A DNA stretch of 6,551 nucleotides. Origin: Cyanobacteria bacterium UBA1186 (lineage in GTDB: Bacteria; Cyanobacteriota; Vampirovibrionia; Gastranaerophilales; Gastranaerophilaceae). Location of the stretch: the NCBI GenBank assembly GCA_002309875.1, contig DBYM01000027.1:1-6551 (forward strand), in the 5' to 3' direction. A program made the translations under genes and the position numbers. Each line of letters starts with the position of its first letter. Within the stretch, counting starts at the first letter, position 1. Shown here piece by piece: positions 1-5,462 of the stretch. The notes beneath the pieces were generated by a model. The model saw only the letters and a list, made by a program, of their open reading frames with translations. It did no database searches and was not told the DNA's origin.

Positions 1-2052
1 ATTTTCGAAAATTATCCCGACAGCCTGGGCGGCGGAATTTGGTTTAAGCCGTACATCATAGATAAATCAAAAAAATACGTTTGTTTTTATGCGTTTCGTG
101 ACAAGAACAATAAAGTTGTAATTGATGAAAAATTTGCAAGTGAAGAATATGATTATCCCAATCAGGAATGGTATAAACAAATAAGCGCTCAGGTAACTCC
201 CGAACGCAATATCGTGTGGACAAGGCCGTACTATGAAAATCAGGGCAGTTACACGACAATGGTTACTGCAGGAACGGGTATTTACGTTGACGGGGAGTTG
301 GTCGGTATTGCAACGGTAGATTGGGAAATAAATTCCGGTATGGAAAAAATTTCAAAAATGAAACCCCTGGAAAAAACGTTTTCTATGTACAAGCAGGGTA
401 ATGAAATAAAAAACAGTTTTGCTTTGTTCGGAAATGTTGAACAGGATTATATTCTTGCGACAAGTGATCCTTACCTTGACAGCAGAAAACTTGTCGGTCA
501 TTCCCTTAAAGAAATCCCATGGTATGCGGATAACCTCTACGAAATAACCTATATCACATATCACGGGAAAAAATATGTTCCGTTTGTAAACAGGCTGCAT
601 AACGGTATGGAACTTGTTATATGTATTCCGAAATCGGAAATGTTTAAAGATGTTAACAAATTTTATCTGTATATAATATTAGCGATGTTGTTTATTGGTC
701 TGATAATCCCGATACTTCTGTATTCGGGTATAAATAAATATATTATTAAGCCGATTGATAAACTGACGAATATTGCTTCTAAAATCGGTAAGGGCGAAGA
801 GATTGAAATTAAGATAGAAAAGCCTGAAGAATTTGCACAGTTGGCTTCAACCTTTGATAAAATGACCAGAGATATTAAATCTATTTCCCGCGAACAGGCC
901 AAAATAAATTCGGAACTTTCTATTGCCAAGTCTATACAGACATCTAGTTTACCTAGTGCGTTTCCGCCGTTTCCGGAAAGAACGGAATTTGACATATATG
1001 CTTCTATGGACGCAGCAAAAGAAGTCGGCGGGGATTTTTACGACTTCTTCTTCCTTAATGAAAACGAATTTATGTTTTTGATTGCAGATGTTTCGGGAAA
1101 AGGTGTTCCTGCGGCATTATTTATGATGAATGTTAAGACATTGATAAATAATATTTCGCAGATTGGATATGATCCTAAACAACTTATTCAGAATATTAAC
1201 GAAAAAATCTGCGAAACGAATAAACAGGGATTTTTTGTCACTATGCTTGCCTGTATTATTAATGTTAATACGGGAGAAATGAGCGTTATAAACTGCGGTC
1301 ATAACCCGCCGTTAATAAAGAGAGAAGGCGGGAAGTACGAATATCTCAAATTGGTTTCAAATCTTCCGCTTGGCATTTTCAAAGATGCTGATTTTGAGAT
1401 ATACAGAACAAAAATGTCGCCCGGAGATATTATATACACACATACAGACGGAGTTACAGAGGCAACAGATGCCGACAATAAAGAATTTCAGGAAGGAAGA
1501 CTTTATGACTGTCTGAATAATATTCAGGAAACAGAGCCGGGTATAATTGTTCAGAAAGTAAAGGCAGGCGTCCGTGACTTTATTGATTTAGCGCCTCAGA
1601 GTGATGATATCACAATGCTTGTTTTCAAATACTTCGGTCATCAGAATAGTATAAAAAGATTCAGAAAAGAGGCAAATATTGAGAATTACAGGGAATTATA
1701 TTCCTGGGTGCATGAAGCCTGCAAAGAATGGAACATAGGCGAAGAATTGACGAATAAATTGGATATGTGCGGAGAAGAAATTTTTGCCAACATTACATTC
1801 TATGCTTATCCTGAGAAGAATGGCGATATTGAAGCCGAATTGAAAAATTATGACGGAAATATAATCTTTGAATTCAGAGATGAAGGAACAGAGTACAATC
1901 CCCTTGAAAAGCCCGATCCGGATATAACTTTGCCGCCCGAAGAAAGACCTCTCGGCGGATTGGGCATATATATGATAAAGAATATTGCGGACCAAATTTT
2001 TTACAGAAGAGAAAACGGCAAAAATATACTGACTTTGGTTTTTAAAATATAA
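1..2052 (+). CDS. Membrane sensor phosphatase: Cache-HAMP-SpoIIE PP2C with C-terminal RsbW-like ATPase (5' end missing)
   Basis: The reading frame is open from base 1, so the start lies outside the window; 683 residues are visible. Residues 1-220 are the end of an extracytoplasmic Cache-type ligand sensor (WTRPYY near 73, then GTGIYVDGELVGIATVDW). Residues 221-243 are a transmembrane helix and about 244-300 a HAMP linker beginning YIIKPIDKL. The PP2C/SpoIIE domain spans about 306-545 and keeps all its acidic metal motifs: GGDFYDFF (344-351), ADVSGKG (362), HTDGVTEA (481) and SDDIT (534). About 551-683 is an RsbW-type HATPase with an N box (EEIFANI, 592-598), a G1-like DEG (627) and a G2 GGLGIY (652). 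Family knowledge: such proteins dephosphorylate STAS anti-sigma-factor antagonists, and the ATPase domain acts as the opposing kinase or anti-sigma module. The ligand and the partner are not visible. No STAS gene or sigma factor lies nearby. Confidence 0.93.
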   Translation: MFENYPDSLGGGIWFKPYIIDKSKKYVCFYAFRDKNNKVVIDEKFASEEYDYPNQEWYKQISAQVTPERNIVWTRPYYENQGSYTTMVTAGTGIYVDGELVGIATVDWEINSGMEKISKMKPLEKTFSMYKQGNEIKNSFALFGNVEQDYILATSDPYLDSRKLVGHSLKEIPWYADNLYEITYITYHGKKYVPFVNRLHNGMELVICIPKSEMFKDVNKFYLYIILAMLFIGLIIPILLYSGINKYIIKPIDKLTNIASKIGKGEEIEIKIEKPEEFAQLASTFDKMTRDIKSISREQAKINSELSIAKSIQTSSLPSAFPPFPERTEFDIYASMDAAKEVGGDFYDFFFLNENEFMFLIADVSGKGVPAALFMMNVKTLINNISQIGYDPKQLIQNINEKICETNKQGFFVTMLACIINVNTGEMSVINCGHNPPLIKREGGKYEYLKLVSNLPLGIFKDADFEIYRTKMSPGDIIYTHTDGVTEATDADNKEFQEGRLYDCLNNIQETEPGIIVQKVKAGVRDFIDLAPQSDDITMLVFKYFGHQNSIKRFRKEANIENYRELYSWVHEACKEWNIGEELTNKLDMCGEEIFANITFYAYPEKNGDIEAELKNYDGNIIFEFRDEGTEYNPLEKPDPDITLPPEERPLGGLGIYMIKNIADQIFYRRENGKNILTLVFKI

Positions 2053-2115
2053 CTTTGGGCAAAAATTTTTATTACGTGTTTTATTAAAGTATCTGACTAA
2101 CACTAAGACAAAACC

Positions 2116-2934
2116 ATGCTTAAAGTAGATAGAATATTCGGCAGTTCACAAATTGTAAATCCGTCAGGGACAAGTTTCAGGGCATCAGTGCCTTCAAGGG
2201 CTGTTTGCCAAAATTCTGCAGTTTCAAAGCCTGCATCCGAAGGTATAACTTATCTTCAGAAAAGACTGATTGCGGTCAGGGATAAGGCTTTGGATATTAA
2301 CAGTGCCGCATGTCGATTTTTTGGAGTTGACAGTTTTAAAAATTTATTTATGCAGTTAGAAAACAGCGTGAAATTGGCCAGGCTGAAATGTTCGGAAAAC
2401 GGGATTTTGCTCAAGATACCGGGAGAAGATTTGTTGTGTATTGACGATGAAAAATCAGTAGAAAAAGTTTGGAATTGTCTTTGGAACGAATCCTGCGGGA
2501 AAGAATTCGAGAAATTAAAAAGTAAGCCGGCACGTTTTACTATTTACAGCAGAAAGTTTGGGCATGAAATTTTTGACGGTGCACATACAATGGGGCTCGT
2601 TTTTGATGATAAATCCAAAACACTCTATTGCCTTGATTCTTTATCAAATAAAAACCCTTTGATTAAACTTTATCAGGACGTTTTGACAAATAAAGTTTTT
2701 AATTCTCCGAACGGTGAGATTAAGAAAATAATTTTTTCAAACAAACCTCAGCAAAGCATGAACGAATACACGTGTAATCATTGGGCGATTGCAAACATTG
2801 AGGCGGTGCAGAAGGCAAGGAAAGCAGGAGAAGTGATTGATACGACGGAAAAACTGAACAGTATTCTTCCTGATGATATTAACCAAATTCTTCGTGAACA
2901 CCATGGTTTTATTTTAAGCAGAAGTCAAAAATAA
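2116..2934 (+). CDS. Putative clan CE (Ulp1/SENP-like) cysteine protease
   Basis: The protein has 272 residues, no transmembrane helix and no obvious signal peptide. Residues 1-40 are rich in Ser, Pro and Val and look disordered; the middle part is not recognisable. From about 140 onward the sequence reads like a Ulp1 core: a strand ending in His157 (HTMGLVFDD), then KTLYCLDSLSN with Asp174, then PQQ (211-213) and Cys220 (NEYTCNHWAIAN). The His-Asp gap of 17 equals yeast Ulp1 His514-Asp531. Gln213 to Cys220 is one residue longer than Ulp1 Gln574-Cys580. The Trp after the His and the Gly after the Cys, usual in Ulp1, are replaced by Thr and Asn. Family members cleave ubiquitin-like modifiers, or acetylate in the YopJ branch; bacterial members are mostly host-directed effectors. 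The call rests on motifs only. The ATG has no Shine-Dalgarno. A GTG at 2188, with AGGG five bases before it, is an alternative start that would drop 24 residues. Confidence 0.6.
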   Translation: MLKVDRIFGSSQIVNPSGTSFRASVPSRAVCQNSAVSKPASEGITYLQKRLIAVRDKALDINSAACRFFGVDSFKNLFMQLENSVKLARLKCSENGILLKIPGEDLLCIDDEKSVEKVWNCLWNESCGKEFEKLKSKPARFTIYSRKFGHEIFDGAHTMGLVFDDKSKTLYCLDSLSNKNPLIKLYQDVLTNKVFNSPNGEIKKIIFSNKPQQSMNEYTCNHWAIANIEAVQKARKAGEVIDTTEKLNSILPDDINQILREHHGFILSRSQK

Positions 2935-2994
2935 AAATTTTTACTGTCAAAATTATTTTTTAGGTGGTTTAATTAAATAGGGAGAAAAATAATT

Positions 2995-3390
2995 ATGCAA
3001 ATTCAGAAAATCGACAACACACCAAACTTCGGACTTCGTTATGTAAAACCGAGAAAATGGAATCCTGATGTTTTACAGAAATTAATGGATTCAAGTTTTT
3101 TAATATATGAAATCAACAAAAAATTTCCCGGTGCAAAAGTTGAGTCATACAAAGATACATATAACTATCACATGAATTTTTACCTCAAAAAAGGATTGGA
3201 AATCCCGATAGTTAAGGAAACCAAACAGGAATTGATTGATTACCTGAAGAATATGAACTTAACCGATTTGCTCACTTGCAGAAAGTCATTGCTGGAAGAA
3301 AAAGAAGCCGCTGAAAAAGTATTCAGGGTTGCGGAATTTTCAAACAAAAACGAATCTCAATCTATATTTAAAAAGATATTTAAGCACTAA
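2995..3390 (+). CDS. Orphan 131-residue protein with N-terminal PNFGL motif
   Basis: I do not recognise this gene. A Shine-Dalgarno GGGAG (2980-2984) sits ten bases before the ATG, and the frame is open to TAA. The product is soluble and basic with no signal peptide or membrane helix. The N-terminus reads MQIQKIDNTPNFGLRY; the rest looks helical, with a charged, coiled-coil-like stretch around residues 78-110 (KQELIDYL, then KSLLEEKEAAEK) and a basic tail (FKKIFKH). The motif PNFGL at residues 10-14 recurs as PSFGL in the protein encoded from 3555. It lies 60 bases after the protease-like gene, in the same direction and without a clear terminator between them, so co-transcription is possible. 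Function unknown. Confidence 0.75.
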   Translation: MQIQKIDNTPNFGLRYVKPRKWNPDVLQKLMDSSFLIYEINKKFPGAKVESYKDTYNYHMNFYLKKGLEIPIVKETKQELIDYLKNMNLTDLLTCRKSLLEEKEAAEKVFRVAEFSNKNESQSIFKKIFKH

Positions 3391-3398
3391 GTTTTTTG

Positions 3399-3428
3399 TT
3401 GAATTGCCGCTAAAAGCCTCGGTATAAT
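3399..3428 (+). promoter_or_regulatory. Sigma-70-type promoter of the gene at 3555
   Basis: A -35 box TTGAAT (3399-3404) and a perfect -10 box TATAAT (3423-3428) are separated by 18 bases. Transcription should begin near 3435, leaving about 120 bases of leader before the ATG at 3555. The promoter starts nine bases after the previous stop codon, which separates this gene from the one upstream. Confidence 0.6.
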
Positions 3429-3436
3429 ATATTTGG

Positions 3437-3475
3437 AGAAATGTTACGAAAATTATTAACAATTGTAACATTTCT
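3437..3475 (+). repeat. Long dyad at the predicted transcript 5' end
   Basis: The arms GAAATGTTAC (3438-3447) and GTAACATTTC (3465-3474) are perfect inverted repeats, extended by an A-T pair at 3437/3475 and separated by 17 bases. Seven to nine bases separate the -10 box from the dyad. It could be a stem that protects the mRNA 5' end, or an operator overlapping the start site. No T-run follows, so it is not an intrinsic terminator. Confidence 0.6.
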
Positions 3476-3554
3476 TGGTTTAATGCTAAAGTTTTTCTGA
3501 AAAGTGCCGTTAACAAAAATATCAATCACAAAATTGTTAAAAGGAGTATAAGTA

Positions 3555-4265
3555 ATGTCATTTGAGCCGATTAGTTTAGGCGAATTTGCAGCGATGGTTG
3601 CTCCAAAATTAAAGGAGTTGTCGGATAAAGAGCAGGAAGCCGTAAATTTATTTGAGATTTTTCAAAAATGTGATATTGAAGACGGTCAAATTGATGACGA
3701 ACTGACTCCTGAACAGATAGAAAAAGCAAGTGTACTTGTTGATAAGAAGATTGAGGAACTCAGAGCGCAAAAACAAGCATCAGAAAAGCCGTCTTTCGGG
3801 CTTAACGGAAATAATTCCAAAGCAAAAGCCGTTATTCTGAACGACGGAATAATGGTATATATGAAAGACGAAAAGTATTACAGCGATTCCGAATGCAAAA
3901 CGTTCTTGGGAAACAATAGAGACGTTGCGTATGAAGAAGCATATAATCTCAGACTCAAACACTCTGATGAAGTATTAGCCAACCCTCAATCGGGATTGGA
4001 AGATAAGATGAAAGCATTGGAAAACAAAATTGATGATATGATACGCAAAGGCGGCTATGATAAGATTAATTGGCGCGGTTTCGGTGATATTTCGGACAAA
4101 ACCGCAGATGAATGTTATGACGCATTGGTTTCCAAAACTCAGGGCTGGTCGGAATTGGACAGAGAAGCAAAAGAGAAACTGTTCTCTGATTTTGATAGCA
4201 ACTTAAGACCGCTGATAGCATATTACAGAGAAGTCTCTGACGAATATTTTAAAGATTGGGAATAA
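3555..4265 (+). CDS. Orphan 236-residue protein with an EF-hand-like acidic segment
   Basis: I do not recognise this family. The start is secure: AAGGAG (3541-3546) lies eight bases before the ATG. The product is acidic and soluble with no signal peptide. Residues 1-70 look helical and contain FQKCDIEDGQIDDELTPEQI (36-55), which resembles an EF-hand helix-loop-helix but has a loop about one residue short and lacks the full set of Ca2+ ligands. A linker carrying KPSFGL (78-83) follows. Next comes a beta-like stretch (VILNDGIMVYMKDEKYY, about 93-109), then a helical, charged C-terminal half with many aromatic residues, ending YFKDWE. The gene has its own promoter and structured leader. The PSFGL motif links it to the orphan product encoded from 2995. 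Function unknown; it could be a regulatory or structural protein restricted to its lineage. Confidence 0.8.
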   Translation: MSFEPISLGEFAAMVAPKLKELSDKEQEAVNLFEIFQKCDIEDGQIDDELTPEQIEKASVLVDKKIEELRAQKQASEKPSFGLNGNNSKAKAVILNDGIMVYMKDEKYYSDSECKTFLGNNRDVAYEEAYNLRLKHSDEVLANPQSGLEDKMKALENKIDDMIRKGGYDKINWRGFGDISDKTADECYDALVSKTQGWSELDREAKEKLFSDFDSNLRPLIAYYREVSDEYFKDWE

Positions 4266-4325
4266 ATAAAAAAGCAAAAATTTATACATTGGATTATTGC
4301 TTCACACTCCGCAGAGTTTCACTAT

Positions 4326-4343
4326 ATTTTGCTTTCGCAAAAT
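4326..4343. repeat. 7-bp hairpin with TTTC loop
   Basis: ATTTTGC (4326-4332) pairs perfectly with GCAAAAT (4337-4343) around the loop TTTC. It lies about 60 bases after the stop of the plus-strand gene, without a T-run. It is more likely part of a structured element than a terminator. Confidence 0.5.
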
Positions 4344-4405
4344 GGTAGTTCAACTTGCTCCGTGCTACTTCGGGACTACGCTGTCGCTTCGCCCTACGCA
4401 AAATC

Positions 4406-4426
4406 CAAAAAATGGTGCCGCAACTC
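4406..4426 (-). repeat. Imperfect copy of the tRNA-Phe 3' end, here with CCA
   Basis: On the minus strand this reads GAGTTGCGGCA, then CCA, then a T-run. The real tRNA reads GAGTTGCGGCA, then TA, then the same T-run (4587-4606). Apart from the CC/T difference the two copies match over about 20 bases, 180 bases apart in direct orientation. The rest of the tRNA (anticodon arm, D arm) is absent here. It could be the stub of a lost tandem tRNA copy, or the attachment-site repeat left by an integration. Confidence 0.55.
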
Positions 4427-4446
4427 AAGGACTCCGTTTGCGTGCA

Positions 4447-4475
4447 GAAAAACAGTACTAAATGTACTGTTTTTC
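4447..4475. terminator. Bidirectional intrinsic terminator candidate
   Basis: GAAAAACAGTAC (4447-4458) and GTACTGTTTTTC (4464-4475) form a perfect 12-bp stem with a 5-base loop. Each strand ends in a run of five T within the stem, as expected between convergent units. The stem is less GC-rich than the strongest terminators. Confidence 0.55.
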
Positions 4476-4519
4476 GTGAAGTGTATAATTATCCATGAAA
4501 AGAAATTATAAGCAAATGG

Positions 4520-4550
4520 AGGGGAAGAGCCCCTGTTTCGCAGAAACAGG
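4520..4550. repeat. Two overlapping, mutually exclusive hairpins
   Basis: AGGGG/CCCCT (4520-4524 with 4530-4534, loop AAGAG) shares bases with CCTGTTTC/GAAACAGG (4532-4539 with 4543-4550, loop GCA). Only one can form at a time. They lie about 45 bases beyond the tRNA 3' end in its transcription direction and may shape its 3' trailer. Confidence 0.45.
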
Positions 4551-4595
4551 CGTGAGATTCTGAGTTCATAAAACTTGTAATTTTCACAAAAAATA

Positions 4596-4668
4596 TGCCG
4601 CAACTCGGAATTGAACCAAGGACACAGGGATTTTCAGTCCCTTGCTCTACCAACTGAGCTATTGCGGC
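4596..4668 (-). tRNA. tRNA-Phe (anticodon GAA)
   Basis: The 73-nt cloverleaf has a perfect acceptor stem (GCCGCAA with TTGCGGC), discriminator A, D stem GCTC/GAGC with loop AGTTGGTA, and anticodon stem AGGGA/TCCCT around the loop CTGAAAA. The anticodon GAA is at 4635-4633. The T stem is CTTGG/CCGAG, with one G-T pair, around TTCAATT. CCA is not encoded: the gene is followed by TATTTTTTG, so the end must be added by nucleotidyltransferase. It delivers phenylalanine at UUU and UUC codons. It lies 170 bases downstream of infC on the same strand. Confidence 0.97.
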
Positions 4669-4705
4669 ATACCAAACATATCTATTTATATTTTCAACAA
4701 TTTTT

Positions 4706-4733
4706 ATTTTACTTGCTAAAGATTTTTAGGCAA
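4706..4733 (-). promoter_or_regulatory. Possible promoter of tRNA-Phe
   Basis: On the minus strand, TTGCCT (4733-4728) and TAAAAT (4711-4706) are 16 bases apart, placing the transcription start about 30 bases before the mature tRNA. The spacer overlaps a small imperfect hairpin (4712-4734, CTTGC/GCAAG with a bulge), which could instead be a weak structure after infC. Confidence 0.4.
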
Positions 4734-4805
4734 GTGGTAAACAATTTAGCGGAAACAAACGCTTTATACCGTGCGAGGTCAGGAGTTTATTCAATCGTCC
4801 TAATA

Positions 4806-4835
4806 TATTTACCCCTTTACCCTTTATTTACCCCC
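4806..4835. repeat. Three TTTACCC repeats after the infC stop
   Basis: TTTACCC begins at 4808, 4816 and 4827. The first and third copies are extended to the same 10-mer TATTTACCCC (4806-4815, 4825-4834). The cluster starts just past the infC stop. The inverted 10-mer recurs at 6542-6551. Confidence 0.6.
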
Positions 4836-4838
4836 TAC

Positions 4839-5384
4839 CTAGGGAGCAAACCATGCAACAACGTTACGGCCTTCTACTATCGGTTTCTTTTCAACCGTAA
4901 TCGGGTCATTGGCAAGGTCGTTTATAAATCTTTCCGCAAGTTCGACAGCAAGCCCTGAGTGCTGCATTTCACGGCCTCTGAGCATAACAACAAGTTTAAC
5001 CTTGTTTCCCTGTGCAATAAATTTTCTGATATTTTTTAATCTGACTTCGTAGTCGTGGGTATCAATCTTATAACGAACTTTTACTTCTTTAATTTCAACA
5101 ACTTTTTGTTTCTTTTTGGCTTCTTTTGCCTTCTTTTCCAGTTCGTACTTATACTTTCCGTAGTTCAAAATCTTAGCTACCGGAGGTGCCTGATTCGGGC
5201 TTATAACTACCAAATCCAAATCGGCTTCTTCTGCCATTTTCAGCGCCTGTGATGTTGGAACAATCCCGTGGTTTTCACCGTTTTCATCTATTAATCTTAC
5301 TTCTTTTGCTCTGATCTTATCGTTAATCAGCGGTTTATCCGCTTTCGCGCTTCTGCTTGCGCCGTTGTCTTCGTTAGCTATGAT
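4839..5384 (-). CDS. infC: Translation initiation factor IF-3, non-canonical start codon
   Basis: IF-3 binds the 30S subunit, prevents early joining of 50S and proofreads initiator tRNA and start codon. The product has about 181 residues, the usual length. The N-domain begins at INDKIRAKEVRLID (residues 20-33), followed by GIVPTSQALKMAEEADLDLV and PVAKILNYGKYKYE. A Lys-rich linker comes next, then the C-domain (VRYKIDTHDYEVRLKNI, GNKVKLVVMLRGRE, ending VEGRNVVAWFAP). The first ATG (5237, residue 50) would remove half of the N-domain, and an in-frame TAA lies four codons before the chosen start. No ATG, GTG or TTG exists between them. AAGGAG (5395-5390) points to ATC at 5384 (5-base gap) or ATA at 5381 (8-base gap). 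Family knowledge: E. coli infC uses AUU, which lets IF-3 repress its own translation. rpmI and rplT do not follow; tRNA-Phe does. Confidence 0.97.
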   Translation of the reverse strand: MIANEDNGASRSAKADKPLINDKIRAKEVRLIDENGENHGIVPTSQALKMAEEADLDLVVISPNQAPPVAKILNYGKYKYELEKKAKEAKKKQKVVEIKEVKVRYKIDTHDYEVRLKNIRKFIAQGNKVKLVVMLRGREMQHSGLAVELAERFINDLANDPITVEKKPIVEGRNVVAWFAP

Positions 5385-5389
5385 TTGTT

Positions 5390-5395
5390 CTCCTT
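5390..5395 (-). promoter_or_regulatory. infC ribosome binding site that fixes the non-ATG start
   Basis: AAGGAG on the minus strand is the only good Shine-Dalgarno near the conserved N-terminus. It overlaps the in-frame TAA, so translation cannot begin upstream. ATC follows after five bases and ATA after eight; the 3555 gene uses the same AAGGAG with an 8-base gap, which slightly favours ATA. Confidence 0.8.
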
Positions 5396-5414
5396 ATAAT
5401 TGTAATATAAGTTT

Positions 5415-5442
5415 ATGATACCATATTTGGCGGAATTTTCAA
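5415..5442 (-). promoter_or_regulatory. Promoter of infC
   Basis: On the minus strand, TTGAAA (5442-5437), a 16-base spacer and TATCAT (5420-5415) form a near-consensus promoter, with TG one base before the -10 (extended -10). Start of transcription near 5408 gives a leader of only about 24 bases. That leaves no room for a long leader-type control region. It lies in the 78-base gap after the GntR-like gene, so infC can be expressed independently of it. Confidence 0.65.
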
Positions 5443-5462
5443 GTGGGCAGAGGGCATGAATA

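Larger units (their letters stand above)
4266..4595. other. Gene-free, hairpin-rich zone between convergent genes
   Basis: No credible coding sequence lies in these 330 bases; the short frames here lack ribosome binding sites and recognisable products. The zone is locally more GC-rich and structured than its surroundings. Between 4368 and 4400 there is a quasi-repeat, TTCGGGACTACGC followed by TTCGCCCTACGC. Four elements inside it are listed separately: a 7-bp hairpin, a tRNA-end copy, a 12-bp inverted repeat, and a pair of overlapping hairpins. It may be a dispersed intergenic element or tRNA-adjacent debris. Confidence 0.6.

Noticed and set aside
214..216. GTG as the start of the sensor phosphatase
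   Set aside because: The frame is open back to base 1 and encodes Cache-like sequence, so this is an internal valine codon.
4484..4489. TATAAT in the convergence zone as a promoter
   Set aside because: No -35 box at a suitable distance and no gene downstream on that strand.
4329..4511. 60-residue plus-strand frame in the gene-free zone
   Set aside because: It crosses hairpins and the tRNA-end copy, has no ribosome binding site and an implausible Cys/Ser/Arg-rich product.
4712..4734. Hairpin after infC as an intrinsic terminator
   Set aside because: Its stem is short and bulged, and no T-run follows it on either strand.
4611..4958. 115-residue plus-strand frame
   Set aside because: It runs antisense through tRNA-Phe and the end of infC and has no ribosome binding site.
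5235..5237. ATG at codon 50 as the infC start
   Set aside because: It would delete the conserved INDKIRAKEVRLID segment, and no Shine-Dalgarno precedes it.
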